A stretch of 64,000 nucleotides of DNA from Sphingomonas sp. Leaf21 (GTDB lineage Bacteria > Pseudomonadota > Alphaproteobacteria > Sphingomonadales > Sphingomonadaceae): positions 1 through 64,000 of the forward strand of contig NZ_CAKASM010000015.1 in assembly GCF_916858675.1 (NCBI RefSeq), written 5' to 3'. Within the stretch, counting starts at the first letter, position 1; every line of letters begins with the position of its first letter. Both the position numbers and the translations under genes were made by a program. The notes under the pieces are model-generated. The model had not been told where the DNA came from. It saw only the letters and a list, made by a program, of their open reading frames with translations, and did no database searches. Positions 1 through 8,302 of this stretch are shown in pieces.

Positions 1-163
1 TCGGGCGCGGGCTGGCCGGGGCGGCGGGCTGGCCGAAGCCGGGAGGGAGCAGCGATTCGGGCCGGTCCTGCGCCGCCGCCAGCGCGGCGGCCCCGACCAT
101 CAGCAGCGCGACGGCGCGGGGCAGATGGCGGAAAACCGCCGTCCGCTTATTGCAGGTTGCCAA
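1..163 (-). CDS. Hypothetical secreted protein, N-terminal part only
   Basis: The gene runs off the left end of the window, so only about 54 codons are visible. I place the start at a TTG (163-161) because an AGAAGG ribosome-binding site lies nine bases upstream; this start overlaps the end of the preceding 44-residue gene. The visible protein has a basic N-terminus (KRTAVFRHLPR), a hydrophobic stretch with a plausible signal-peptidase site after Ala-Ala-Ala, then a Pro/Ala-rich segment containing PESLLPPGFG. This looks like an exported protein of unknown function. An internal ATG near 103 is an alternative start. No domain can be named from this fragment. Confidence 0.45.
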   Translation of the reverse strand, partial: MATCNKRTAVFRHLPRAVALLMVGAAALAAAQDRPESLLPPGFGQPAAPASPRP

Positions 164-281
164 GCGAGACCGCCTTCTCGACCTGGGTCGTCGGCCGCTC
201 GGTCGCCCGGCCCGAGAGCAGGAACAGCCCCCCGACGATGACCACGAGGAGGAGGATGAGCGCAACGAGCGAACGGGACAT
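147..281 (-). CDS. Small single-pass membrane protein (44 aa)
   Basis: This 44-residue protein has a short N-terminus (MSRS), one strongly hydrophobic segment at about residues 5-22 (Leu/Ile/Val-rich, ending GGLFLLSG) and a polar tail. It is therefore probably a bitopic inner-membrane protein. I use the ATG at 281-279 rather than an upstream extension because the hydrophobic helix then begins directly at the N-terminus. It is divergent from aroK, and its stop overlaps the probable start of the next gene on the same strand, which suggests translational coupling. Function is unknown; no catalytic or metal-binding residues are seen. Confidence 0.6.
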   Translation of the reverse strand: MSRSLVALILLLVVIVGGLFLLSGRATERPTTQVEKAVSLGNLQ

Positions 282-362
282 GAAACGCAAAACCTTATAA
301 TGGACCCGTGAAAGCCCGGCCGGTGTTGCCGGGCGCGCGCCCGCTGTATAGCGCAGAGTGCA

Positions 363-905
363 ATGTTGCAAAGCCACAACCCTGTAGATGCAAGCTGGAA
401 CGGGTCACCCATCGTATTGGTGGGGCTGATGGGCGTGGGCAAGTCGACCGTCGGCCGCCGCCTGGCGAATCGGCTGCGGGTGCCTTTCGTCGATGCCGAC
501 ACCGCGATCGAGGAAGCCGCGGGCATGAGCGTGTCCGAGATCTTCGCCCAGTTCGGCGAACCCTATTTCCGCGATGGCGAGCGTCGCGTGATCGCAAGGC
601 TGGTCGATGGCCGACCCAAGGTGATCGCGACGGGCGGCGGCGCCTTCATCAACGACGACACCCGCGCGCTCATCCTGGAACAGGCGACCGCGATCTGGCT
701 GAATGCGGCGCCCGAGGTCCTGGCCGAACGCGTCCGGCGGCGCGACACGCGTCCGCTGCTTCGTGGCAAGGACCCGCTCAAGGTGCTTCGCGAGTTGTCG
801 GCGGCGCGCAACCCGATCTATGCGCTCGCGCCCATCCACGTCTCCAGCAAGCGCGGCCCGCATGAGGCCACCGTCAACGCCATCTTGAAAGCCATCGGAC
901 GATGA
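363..905 (+). CDS. aroK: Shikimate kinase
   Basis: This cytosolic enzyme phosphorylates shikimate at the 3-hydroxyl with ATP, the fifth step of the shikimate pathway. The 180-residue length is typical. Visible features are a Walker A loop GLMGVGKST at residues 21-29, the shikimate-binding acidic pair D44/D46 (VDADT), R70 in EPYFRDGE, the glycine triplet at 91-93 (ATGGGAF), and the lid arginines around RDTRPLLRG (128-135). The stop overlaps the aroB start as ATGA, so the two enzymes are translationally coupled, the usual arrangement in alphaproteobacteria. The first 15 residues precede the kinase core and could be shorter in vivo. Confidence 0.96.
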   Translation: MLQSHNPVDASWNGSPIVLVGLMGVGKSTVGRRLANRLRVPFVDADTAIEEAAGMSVSEIFAQFGEPYFRDGERRVIARLVDGRPKVIATGGGAFINDDTRALILEQATAIWLNAAPEVLAERVRRRDTRPLLRGKDPLKVLRELSAARNPIYALAPIHVSSKRGPHEATVNAILKAIGR

Positions 906-2002
906 AGACCGTCACCGTGTCGCTGGGCGACCGCAGCTATCCCATCCATATCGAGGCCGGTCTGCTGCCCCGCGCCGCCGACTGGCTCGCCCCCCTTTCG
1001 CGAGGGCGGCGGATGGCGATCGTCACCGACGAGAATGTCCGCCCGCATCTCCAGACGCTACAGGCGTCGCTGACCGCCGCGGGGGTCGAGAGCGAGGCGA
1101 TCATCCTGCCGCCGGGCGAGAAGACAAAGAGCTGGGCGATGCTCGAGCATGTCTGCGACCGGCTGCTGCAGCTCGGCGTGGAGCGCTCGGACCATGTCAT
1201 CGCGCTTGGCGGCGGCGTGATCGGCGATCTGGTCGGCTTTGCCTGTTCGATCGTCAAGCGCGGCTGTCGCTTCGTCCAGATTCCGACGACGCTGCTGGCG
1301 CAGGTCGATTCGTCCGTCGGTGGCAAGACCGCGATCAATACGGCGGCGGGCAAGAACCTGATCGGTGCCTTCCATCAGCCCGCGATGGTGCTGATCGACC
1401 CGCAGGTGCTCGACACGCTGCCCGACCGGCACGTTCGCGCGGGCTATGCCGAGGTCGTCAAATACGGGCTGATCGACGATTTCGCCTTTTTCGAATGGTG
1501 CGAGGCGAACGCCCCCGCGCTGCTCGCGGGCGACGCCGATGCACGCGTTCACGCCGTCGCCCATTCGGTCGCCGCCAAGGCGCGTATCGTCGCGGCGGAC
1601 GAGCATGAGACCAACGGCATCCGCGCGCTGCTCAACCTGGGCCACACCTTCGGTCATGCGGTGGAGGCGGAGGCGGGTTTCTCCGATCGGCTTCTCCATG
1701 GCGAGGGCGTGGGGGCGGGCTGCGCGCTCGCCTTCCGCTATTCGGTGCGCAAGGGGTTGTGCGAGCGGCAGGACGCCGAACGGGTCGCCGCGCATCTTCG
1801 CGCCGTCGGGCTGCCCGATGGCCTCGCCGCCGCCGGGATCGATGCAGCCCCCGCGACGTTGGTCGAGCATATGAAGCACGACAAGAAGATGGCGTCGGGC
1901 ACCCTGCCCTTCCTGCTCGCGCGCGGGATCGGGCGGACCTATCTCGACAAGACGGTCGATCTCGACGACGTCGCCGCCTTCCTGGACACGGAACCCCGCT
2001 GA
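902..2002 (+). CDS. aroB: 3-dehydroquinate synthase
   Basis: This enzyme converts DAHP to 3-dehydroquinate, the second step of the shikimate pathway, using NAD and a divalent metal. The 366-residue protein has the NAD-binding GGGVIGD at 103-109, the highly conserved [16 protein letters not shown] block at 128-143, and [12 protein letters not shown] further on, which supplies metal-binding histidines. The start ATG lies inside the aroK stop (ATGA), and the TGA stop shares one base with the next start codon (TGATG), so aroK, aroB and the DUF2256 gene probably form one transcript. Confidence 0.97.
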   Translation: MKTVTVSLGDRSYPIHIEAGLLPRAADWLAPLSRGRRMAIVTDENVRPHLQTLQASLTAAGVESEAIILPPGEKTKSWAMLEHVCDRLLQLGVERSDHVIALGGGVIGDLVGFACSIVKRGCRFVQIPTTLLAQVDSSVGGKTAINTAAGKNLIGAFHQPAMVLIDPQVLDTLPDRHVRAGYAEVVKYGLIDDFAFFEWCEANAPALLAGDADARVHAVAHSVAAKARIVAADEHETNGIRALLNLGHTFGHAVEAEAGFSDRLLHGEGVGAGCALAFRYSVRKGLCERQDAERVAAHLRAVGLPDGLAAAGIDAAPATLVEHMKHDKKMASGTLPFLLARGIGRTYLDKTVDLDDVAAFLDTEPR

Positions 2003-2142
2003 TGCCCAACGGGGTCGCCAAGCAGAACCTGCCGAGCAAGATCTGCCCGGCGTGCGGGCGACCTTTCACCTGGCGCAAGAAGTGGGCGCGGGACTGGGAT
2101 CAGGTGGTCTATTGTTCGGATACGTGCCGGAAGAAGCGGTGA
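2002..2142 (+). CDS. DUF2256 zinc-ribbon protein
   Basis: This 46-residue basic protein has two Cys pairs, C15-x2-C18 and C38-x3-C42, spaced like a small zinc ribbon. The intervening segment [15 protein letters not shown] is characteristic of DUF2256 proteins, as I recall the family. Its biochemical role is unknown. The start overlaps the aroB stop by one base, so it is translated from the aroB transcript. It converges on a photolyase gene; from memory, DUF2256 proteins are often encoded near cryptochrome/photolyase-family genes, so a link to that family is possible but unproven here. Confidence 0.85.
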   Translation: MPNGVAKQNLPSKICPACGRPFTWRKKWARDWDQVVYCSDTCRKKR

Positions 2143-2157
2143 GGGTTGGGCGTGGCC

Positions 2158-2229
2158 TTCGACTACGCTCGGGCTGAACGCGGGTTGGGAATGTCGCCCT
2201 ACGGCCGTTCGCGCCGAGCGAAGTCGAAG
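2158..2229. repeat. Sphingomonad-type palindromic intergenic repeat
   Basis: Two imperfect inverted arms, 2158-2180 (CTTCGACTACGCTCGGGCTG and following) and 2206-2229, face each other across about 25 bases. The right arm read in reverse is CTTCGACTTCGCTCGGCGCG and following. The element sits between the convergent DUF2256 and photolyase genes. A related element lies at 20498-20580. Such CTTCGACTTCGCTC repeats are, to my knowledge, scattered through sphingomonad genomes; here it may also act as a weak bidirectional transcription end. Confidence 0.65.
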
Positions 2230-2242
2230 CGTACGCCCGATC

Positions 2243-3613
2243 CTAGCCGCGCGCCGCCTTTCCGGCCGCCAGCGCGCGTTCGCGGGCCTCGCGGTGGCCG
2301 ATGATCTTGGCCGGATAGTCCTTCGGACGACACCCCGCCTCGTCCGGATCGTGGATCGCCGTATCGGACAGATGCTTCAACTCGGGCACCCATTCGCGGA
2401 TATAGTCACCGGCGTCGAACTTCTCCGACTGACTGAGCGGTGCCATGATCCGTCCGAACATGTTGGCGTCGATCCCGGTCCCCGCGACCCATTGCCAGTT
2501 GACCGCATTGTTTCCGTAATCGGCATCGACCAGGCAATCCCAGAACCAGCGCTCTCCCTCGCGCCAGTCGATCAACAGATGCTTGATGAGGAAGGACGCC
2601 GTGATCATCCGGACGCGGTTGTGCATCCAGCCGGTCGTCCAGAGCTGGCGCATCCCGGCGTCGACGATCGGATAGCCGGTCCGCCCGGTCCGCCACGCCT
2701 TCAGGTCGGCCTCGGCCGCCTTGCCCGTTCGCCAGGGCAAGCGATCGAACGCCTCGCGCCCGTTGCGATCGGCATAGTCGGGCAGCGCCATCACCACGCC
2801 GTCGGTGAAGTCGCGCCAGGCCAGTTCCTTGCGATAGGTCTCCGTATCGCCGTGCCGGTCGAGCGCATACCAGACCGCGCGCACCGACACCTCGCCGAAA
2901 TGGAGATGCGGCGACAGGCGCGAGCTGCCTTCCTCCGACGGCATGTTGCGTGCCGTGTCATAGGCGGATGCCTTGCCGACAAAGTCCTTGATCCGCTCGC
3001 GCCCCGCCGCCTCGCCCGGCGTCCAGTCCGCGTCGAACCCCGTCGACCAGTCGGGCTTGGTCGGCAGCAGTTTCCAGTCACCCAGCGTCTCGCCCTTCGG
3101 CCAGGGTTCGGGCGCGGTCAGCGCTTCGGGCGGATCGACGGGATGTTCCGGTGGCAGATGCCCCTGCAGCCCCTTCCAGAAGGCCGAGTAGATGCGGAAG
3201 GGCTTGCCGCCGCCAGTCGTAACCAGCTCGGGGCGCGCGAGATGGTTGCCGTCGTGGAGGCAGATCGCGTCCCCCAGTTGCCGCTCCGCCGCGCGCCACC
3301 AGGGTTCGTAATGGCGGATAGCATGGATCGTCTCCGCCCCCGTCTCCTTCATCAGCGCGCGCAGGGTCTTCACCGCTGGTCCCTTGCGAAGGATCAGGCG
3401 ACTGCCCAGCGCCTTCAGGTCCGCGGCGAGGGCGGTCAGGCTGTGGTGCAACCACCAGCGCTGCGCCGCGCCCATCCGCCAGTCCCCGGGCGTGTCGTCG
3501 TCGAGTATATAGACCGGGATGACGGGCCCCGCCTCGGCCGCCGCAAGAAGTGCGGGTTGGTCATGAAGTCGGAGATCCTGGCGAAACCACAGGATGGAGG
3601 GGACGGCGGTCAT
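2243..3613 (-). CDS. phrB: Deoxyribodipyrimidine photolyase (cryptochrome/photolyase family)
   Basis: This 456-residue flavoprotein would split UV-induced cyclobutane pyrimidine dimers using blue light. It starts ILWFRQDLRLHD, the classic N-terminal photolyase motif. The C-terminal FAD domain has SRLSPHLHFGE, GYPIVDAGMRQLWTTGWMHNR and DADYGNNAVNWQWVAGTG, all typical of class I enzymes. The chosen ATG at 3613 forms an ATGA overlap with the stop of the upstream deacetylase-like gene; the longer reading frame upstream adds a basic tail with no support. The two genes are an operon. The protein resembles bona fide class I CPD photolyases more than (6-4) or CryB types, but substrate cannot be fixed from sequence alone. 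Confidence 0.93.
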   Translation of the reverse strand: MTAVPSILWFRQDLRLHDQPALLAAAEAGPVIPVYILDDDTPGDWRMGAAQRWWLHHSLTALAADLKALGSRLILRKGPAVKTLRALMKETGAETIHAIRHYEPWWRAAERQLGDAICLHDGNHLARPELVTTGGGKPFRIYSAFWKGLQGHLPPEHPVDPPEALTAPEPWPKGETLGDWKLLPTKPDWSTGFDADWTPGEAAGRERIKDFVGKASAYDTARNMPSEEGSSRLSPHLHFGEVSVRAVWYALDRHGDTETYRKELAWRDFTDGVVMALPDYADRNGREAFDRLPWRTGKAAEADLKAWRTGRTGYPIVDAGMRQLWTTGWMHNRVRMITASFLIKHLLIDWREGERWFWDCLVDADYGNNAVNWQWVAGTGIDANMFGRIMAPLSQSEKFDAGDYIREWVPELKHLSDTAIHDPDEAGCRPKDYPAKIIGHREARERALAAGKAARG

Positions 3614-4545
3614 CCGGTGGCTACGCTTCGCCCGCCGCCCGGTTCCCGGCCCTGCCATCGTTTGCCCAGCGTCAGGATCGCGGTGACGTGGCGCTCGGCG
3701 ATCGCCATGACATCGTCGCCATATCCGCCGCCGACCGTACTCGCGAGCGGCAAGCCCCGCGCCAGCGCCAGATCGGCGATACGGTTCTCGCGCGCCACCA
3801 GCCCTGCCTGCGAAAGCGACAGGCGTCCCAGCCGATCATCCACGAACGGGTCGACGCCCGCCTGATAGAGGATGATGTCGGGCCGATGCTCGTCGAGGAA
3901 CGGCCGGAGCGTCGTCTCCAGCGCGGCGAGATAGCCATCGTCGTCCACGCCATCGGGCAGGCCGACGTCCAGCGTCGAGCGTGCCTTGCGCGCCGGGAAA
4001 TTCTTCTCGGCGTGGATCGAATAGGTGACGATATCGGTCCGCCCGGCGGTCAGCGCGGCGGTGCCGTCGCCCTGGTGCACGTCGCAGTCGACGATCGCCA
4101 CGCGCCCGACAATGCCTTCCTCGACCAGCCGGTTGGCGGTGATCGCCAGGTCGTTGAAGATGCAATAGCCCGCCCCCGTATTGGCCAGCGCGTGGTGGCT
4201 GCCCCCGGCGGTGTTGGCGGCGAAGCCATGTTCCAGCGCCAGAAGCGCGGCGGTCCAGCTTCCACCCGGCACCGCCCGCGCGCGATATGCGACCCGCTCG
4301 GTGACCGGAAAGCCGATCCGCCGCGTCTTCTCGGGCGGCACCCGCGCCTCCAGCACCTCGGCGACGTAATCGGGATCGTGCACCGCCTCGATCCATTCGG
4401 GTGGCATCAGCGCCGGTTCGGTCCACGCCACCGCATCGCCCCGTTCGCGCAACAGGTCGCGGATCGCACCGTTCTTGCCCCAGCGATAGGTGGACCGCGT
4501 GGTGGCCTCGGTCACATAGGCCGGGTGATGGACGACATGGATCAT
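3610..4545 (-). CDS. Histone deacetylase-family hydrolase
   Basis: This 311-residue protein belongs to the zinc-dependent HDAC/AcuC/acetylpolyamine amidohydrolase superfamily. Visible catalytic blocks are GGSHHALA (the tandem histidines), VDCDVHQGDGTA (metal-binding Asp and His) and QAGVDPFVDDRLGRL (second metal-binding Asp). In bacteria such enzymes remove acetyl or other acyl groups from small amines or lysines; the substrate is not evident here. I chose the ATG at 4545 (MIHVVHHP) over an upstream in-frame ATG at 4566 because the family fold starts there and a CTAGG-like ribosome-binding site precedes it. It overlaps the photolyase start (ATGA) and is divergent from the esterase gene, about 19 bp away. 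Confidence 0.9.
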   Translation of the reverse strand: MIHVVHHPAYVTEATTRSTYRWGKNGAIRDLLRERGDAVAWTEPALMPPEWIEAVHDPDYVAEVLEARVPPEKTRRIGFPVTERVAYRARAVPGGSWTAALLALEHGFAANTAGGSHHALANTGAGYCIFNDLAITANRLVEEGIVGRVAIVDCDVHQGDGTAALTAGRTDIVTYSIHAEKNFPARKARSTLDVGLPDGVDDDGYLAALETTLRPFLDEHRPDIILYQAGVDPFVDDRLGRLSLSQAGLVARENRIADLALARGLPLASTVGGGYGDDVMAIAERHVTAILTLGKRWQGREPGGGRSVATG

Positions 4546-4564
4546 CCTGCCTAGGTAGGATGCC

Positions 4565-5551
4565 ATGACCCGCGATAGGAGGGCCGAGCGCCCCGTGCCC
4601 GAACTGCGCGCCGACGTCGCCCGCTTCCTCGGCTATTACAACCGCCTCCCCGGCCCGCCCCAGCAGGATCTGGGCCCAGTGGCCGCGCGTGAGATGATGC
4701 GCGCGGCGCGCGACCTGACCGATCCGCCGATCGGACCGCTGGGGATCGACCGGCGCTTCGCCATCGACGGGCCGGCCGGTGCGATGCCGGCAAGGCTGTT
4801 CGACAGCCGGGCGGATCGAGGGGCGGATCGAGGGGCGGGTCCGGTCGTGCTGTTCCTTCATGGCGGCGGGTTCGTGATGGGCGATATCGACACCCATGCC
4901 CCGCTCGCCGCCGAGACCGCCCGGTCGCTCGACCTGCCCGTCGTCTCGCTCGACTATCGGCTCGCGCCCGAACACCGCTGGCCCGCCGCACCCGAGGATT
5001 GCGAGGCCGCGGCACGCTGGCTGGCCGATCAGCCGGGGACGACCGGCCTCGTGCTGATGGGGGACAGTGCCGGGGGTACGCTCGCGACGGCGACGGCGAT
5101 GGCGTTGCGCGATCGCCCGGCGGCGACGCCCGTAATCGCCCAGGGGCTGCTCTACCCCGCCACCGATATGGGGCGGGCGCATCCGTCGCTTCGCGACTTC
5201 GCCGAGGGCTATTTCCTGACCCGCGCGATGCTCGACTGGTTCGTCGACTGCTACGCCGCCGACCTTGGCGATGTCCGCGCCGCGCCGATGCGGGGCGACC
5301 TGTCCGCCATGCCGCCAGCGGCGATCGTGACCGCGGAGTGCGACCCGATCCGCGATCAGGGGCGCGCCTATGCGGCGGCATTGGTCCGTGCAGGGGTGCC
5401 CGTCGATTTTCGAGAAGCCAAGGGCACGATCCACGGCTTTGCCACGCTGCGCAAGGCGATCCCCTCCGGCGTCGGCGACCTGACCGCATTCCTGCTTGCG
5501 TTGCACGCGCTGATCGTCGAGGCGGTTGCGGCACGCCCAATGGGACAATGA
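4565..5551 (+). CDS. Alpha/beta hydrolase, hormone-sensitive-lipase (type IV) family
   Basis: This 328-residue protein is a carboxylesterase-type hydrolase. It has the oxyanion motif HGGG at 99-102, the nucleophile elbow GDSAGG with Ser168, Asp260 (AECDP) and His290 (GTIHGF) as the rest of the triad. No signal peptide is seen, so it is probably cytosolic and acts on short-chain esters. A short in-frame tandem duplication gives ADRG twice around residues 83-90, just before the oxyanion strand, which is likely a loop expansion. An AGGTAGGA ribosome-binding site precedes the start. The stop overlaps rppH. The natural substrate is unknown. Confidence 0.9.
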   Translation: MTRDRRAERPVPELRADVARFLGYYNRLPGPPQQDLGPVAAREMMRAARDLTDPPIGPLGIDRRFAIDGPAGAMPARLFDSRADRGADRGAGPVVLFLHGGGFVMGDIDTHAPLAAETARSLDLPVVSLDYRLAPEHRWPAAPEDCEAAARWLADQPGTTGLVLMGDSAGGTLATATAMALRDRPAATPVIAQGLLYPATDMGRAHPSLRDFAEGYFLTRAMLDWFVDCYAADLGDVRAAPMRGDLSAMPPAAIVTAECDPIRDQGRAYAAALVRAGVPVDFREAKGTIHGFATLRKAIPSGVGDLTAFLLALHALIVEAVAARPMGQ

Positions 5552-6069
5552 TGATGACCGAACTCCCCTATCGCCCCTGTGCGGGCGTCATCCTGATGAA
5601 CCGCGACGGCCGCGTCTTCGTGGGGCAGCGGATCGATTCGACGCTGGAGGCGTGGCAGTTGCCGCAGGGCGGGATAGACCCCGGCGAGGATGCCGATACC
5701 GCCGCCTTGCGCGAGCTGTGGGAGGAGACGGGGGTCACCGCCGACAAGGTCGCGCTGATCGCGCGCGCGCCGCGCGAGCTGACCTACGACCTTCCCGAGG
5801 ACATGATCGGCAAGGTCTGGAAGGGCAAGTGGCGTGGCCAGCGGCAGAGCTGGTTTCTCTATCGCTTCCTGGGTGACGACGGCGATATCCGCATCGAGAC
5901 CGAGCATCCCGAATTCCGCGCCTGGCGCTGGGCCGAGCCGGAAACGCTGCCCGCGATGATCGTGCCCTTCAAGAAGGCGCTGTACGAGGAACTGCTGGTC
6001 GTCTTCGCGGACCATTTCGCCGCACCGCAGGGGGACGCCGCCATTCCCGCCGGTCCACGAAGCGCATAA
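5548..6069 (+). CDS. rppH: RNA 5'-pyrophosphohydrolase (Nudix)
   Basis: This protein removes pyrophosphate from the 5' triphosphate end of mRNAs, which primes them for RNase E decay. It carries a perfect Nudix box starting at G41 (GGIDPGE), with R55-E56-L57 and E59-E60 followed by G62. The early YRPCAGVILMN and WQLPQGGID are typical RppH/YgdP sequences, and LTYDLPED and WFLYRF further on also fit. Three consecutive ATG codons begin the frame; the first overlaps the esterase stop (ATGA), and the third (5554) is an equally good start. Length (171-173 aa) is normal. Confidence 0.94.
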   Translation: MMMTELPYRPCAGVILMNRDGRVFVGQRIDSTLEAWQLPQGGIDPGEDADTAALRELWEETGVTADKVALIARAPRELTYDLPEDMIGKVWKGKWRGQRQSWFLYRFLGDDGDIRIETEHPEFRAWRWAEPETLPAMIVPFKKALYEELLVVFADHFAAPQGDAAIPAGPRSA

Positions 6070-6080
6070 GGCTCGCGCCC

Positions 6081-6992
6081 ATGACGAAGCGGCTGCTGCT
6101 GATCCCCATCGCGCTGGGCCTGCTGGCCAATGCCGATCCCAACGATCCCGACCCCGCGCTGATCCCGCCGGAGATCCGCCGGATGCTGGAGGCCGCGATC
6201 GCCAGCGGCAACGAGACCGAGATCACCACCGTCGTCAAATATGCGCGCAACGCCGTGCCCGACGCCGCCGATGCGATCGACGCGATGGCCGATGTCTGGC
6301 GCGACGAAAAGACAGCCAGCCACAGCCGGACGATCCGCGAGGCGACCTTCTTCGACCTGTGGCATGGCCGGGCCGAACTGGGCGGCTTCGCGACGACGGG
6401 CAACAGCCAGAATATCGGCCTGACCGGCATCGTCGACCTGACCCGCGAAGGGCTGCAATGGCGGCACAAGCTGCACCTGCAGGGCGACTATCAGGAAAGC
6501 TTCAACATCGTCAGTCGCGAACATTATGTCGCGTCCTACGAACCCAATTTCAAACTCAGCGCCAACAATTACGTCTATGGCGCCGCGCAATATGAGAGCG
6601 ACCGGTTCCTCGGTTATTTCAACCGCTTCTCCGCTTCGGCGGGTGCGGGTTACAGCGCGATCCGCAAGCCCAACATGACACTCGACGTCGAACTCGGACC
6701 CGCCTTCCGCCATACCGAATTCACCGACGACCGGATCGAAAGCGCGCTGGCGGCACGTGGCAACCTGAACTTCACCTGGAAGCTGACCCCGGCCATATCG
6801 TTCAACCAGACGGCGTCGGCCTATCTTCAGCGGTTCAACAGCACGGTCGGCACCAACTCAGCGCTCAACGCCAAGGTGTTCGGGCCGCTGTCCGCGCAAT
6901 TCTCGTACAATGTCCAGTATGAAAGCCAGCCCCCGATCGGTCGCCGCACCACCGACACGATCAGTCGCGCCTCGGTGGTATATAGCTTCTGA
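6081..6992 (+). CDS. DUF481 outer-membrane beta-barrel protein
   Basis: This 303-residue protein starts with a signal peptide (MTKRLLLIPIALGLLANA), followed by a helical, Asp/Ala-rich region to about residue 95. The rest alternates in beta-barrel fashion: GRAELGGFATTGNSQNIGLTG, then paired strands with aromatic girdles, ending SVVYSF with the C-terminal Phe expected of outer-membrane barrels. These features match DUF481 (YdiY-like, sometimes called salt-induced outer-membrane protein). Its cargo or role is unknown. It begins 11 bases after rppH and may be co-transcribed with it. Confidence 0.85.
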   Translation: MTKRLLLIPIALGLLANADPNDPDPALIPPEIRRMLEAAIASGNETEITTVVKYARNAVPDAADAIDAMADVWRDEKTASHSRTIREATFFDLWHGRAELGGFATTGNSQNIGLTGIVDLTREGLQWRHKLHLQGDYQESFNIVSREHYVASYEPNFKLSANNYVYGAAQYESDRFLGYFNRFSASAGAGYSAIRKPNMTLDVELGPAFRHTEFTDDRIESALAARGNLNFTWKLTPAISFNQTASAYLQRFNSTVGTNSALNAKVFGPLSAQFSYNVQYESQPPIGRRTTDTISRASVVYSF

Positions 6993-7099
6993 AACTTTTT
7001 TCCCTCACTCCTGTCCAGGGGCGAGGGAGAAACGGTCTCCCCTCCGATTTCCGCCAGCCGGGGTTCACCTGCCCCCCTTCCATGGCCTAGGCTGCCGCC

Positions 7100-8302
7100 A
7101 TGGAGAGACTGAACACCACCGAGCGGGACGCCGTGGCGGCCGCCGCCGCATACCCCATGCTGACGCTCACCGAGCAATGGGCGGCGATCAACAGCGGGAC
7201 GCGCAACTTGCCCGGCCTGAAGACGATGGCCGAACAGCTTGCCGAGCGTTTCGGCACGCTGCCCGGCGCGCTGACCATGGTCGCGCCGGATCGGGTCGAG
7301 CGGGTCGGCTCCGACGGCCACCCGGTCGCGCTGGATCATGGGCACCACCTGCATCTCGCCGTCCGCCCCGACGCGCCCGTGCGGATGCTGTTCACCGGAC
7401 ACATGGATACTGTCTATCCGGTCGATCACCCGTTTCAGCAGGTGACCCGGATCGACGACAATCGTCTGGGCGGCCCCGGCGTCGCGGACATGAAGGGCGG
7501 GCTGGCGGTGCTGCTCGCCGCGCTCCATGCGGTCGAGGCGAGCCCGCTGGCGGATCGCTTCGGCTATGACGTCCTGATCAACTCCGACGAGGAAACGGGG
7601 TCGGCCTCGTCGGCGGCCCTGATCGCGCGACTGGCGGCGGGCAAGGTCGCCGCGCTCACCTACGAGCCCGCGCTCCCGGACGGGACGCTGGCGGGCGCCC
7701 GAGGTGGGACGGGCAATTTCACGATCGTCGTGCGCGGACGCAGCGCCCATGCCGGACGCAATCCGGAGGAAGGCCGCAACGCCATCGTCGCCGCCGCGCG
7801 CATCACGCTGGAACTCAACCAGCTCGCCGCCGACGACATCACCGTCAACCCGGCGCGGATCGATGGCGGTGGCCCGAACAACGTGGTGCCCGACCTCGCC
7901 ATGCTGCAGGTCAATTTCCGCCCCCGCGCGCTTGCCGCGATCGAGCGAACCGGCCCCGCGATGAAGGTGATCGCCGAGCGGATCGCCGCCGAGCATGACG
8001 TCCGCGTGGCGGTGCATGGCAGCTTCAACCGCCCGCCCAAGCCGATCGACGACGGCGCGGCCGCCCTGTTCGAGACGGTGCGCGGCGCGGGCGCCGACCT
8101 GGGCCTGTCGATCGGCTGGCGCGCCACGGGCGGTGTGTGCGACGGCAACAACATCGCGGCGGCGGGGGTGCCCGTGGTCGACACGATGGGCGTGCGTGGC
8201 GGCGCGATCCACTCGATGGACGAATATATGCTGATCGACAGCCTCGCCGAGCGCGCGGGCTTGTCCGCCCTGACGATCCTGCGCATCATCGGTGCCGCAT
8301 GA
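7100..8302 (+). CDS. M20 family metallohydrolase in the arginine succinyltransferase cluster
   Basis: This 400-residue protein belongs to the M20 zinc amidohydrolases, the family of ArgE, DapE and carboxypeptidase G2. Metal and catalytic residues are visible: H101 and D103 in LFTGHMDTVYP, bridging D130 in GPGVADMKGG, and the glutamate pair E164/E165 in NSDEETGS. It lacks a signal peptide, so it should be cytosolic. Its stop overlaps the astA start (ATGA). The genes that follow are astA and astB, so its substrate is probably an N-acyl amino acid of arginine catabolism. Desuccinylation of N-succinylglutamate, normally done by the M14-type AstE, is an attractive guess but is inference. Confidence 0.88.
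   Translation: MERLNTTERDAVAAAAAYPMLTLTEQWAAINSGTRNLPGLKTMAEQLAERFGTLPGALTMVAPDRVERVGSDGHPVALDHGHHLHLAVRPDAPVRMLFTGHMDTVYPVDHPFQQVTRIDDNRLGGPGVADMKGGLAVLLAALHAVEASPLADRFGYDVLINSDEETGSASSAALIARLAAGKVAALTYEPALPDGTLAGARGGTGNFTIVVRGRSAHAGRNPEEGRNAIVAAARITLELNQLAADDITVNPARIDGGGPNNVVPDLAMLQVNFRPRALAAIERTGPAMKVIAERIAAEHDVRVAVHGSFNRPPKPIDDGAAALFETVRGAGADLGLSIGWRATGGVCDGNNIAAAGVPVVDTMGVRGGAIHSMDEYMLIDSLAERAGLSALTILRIIGAA

Noticed and set aside
4810..4834. Tandem 12-base repeat inside the HSL-type esterase, considered as a possible frameshift or phase-variable site
   Set aside because: The unit is a multiple of three and the frame stays open, so it only duplicates four residues (ADRG).
6993..7060. A T run (cttttttccc) followed by a GAGGG/CCCTC hairpin after the DUF481 gene
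   Set aside because: The T run lies before the hairpin, not after it, so it does not make a proper intrinsic terminator for the plus-strand gene.
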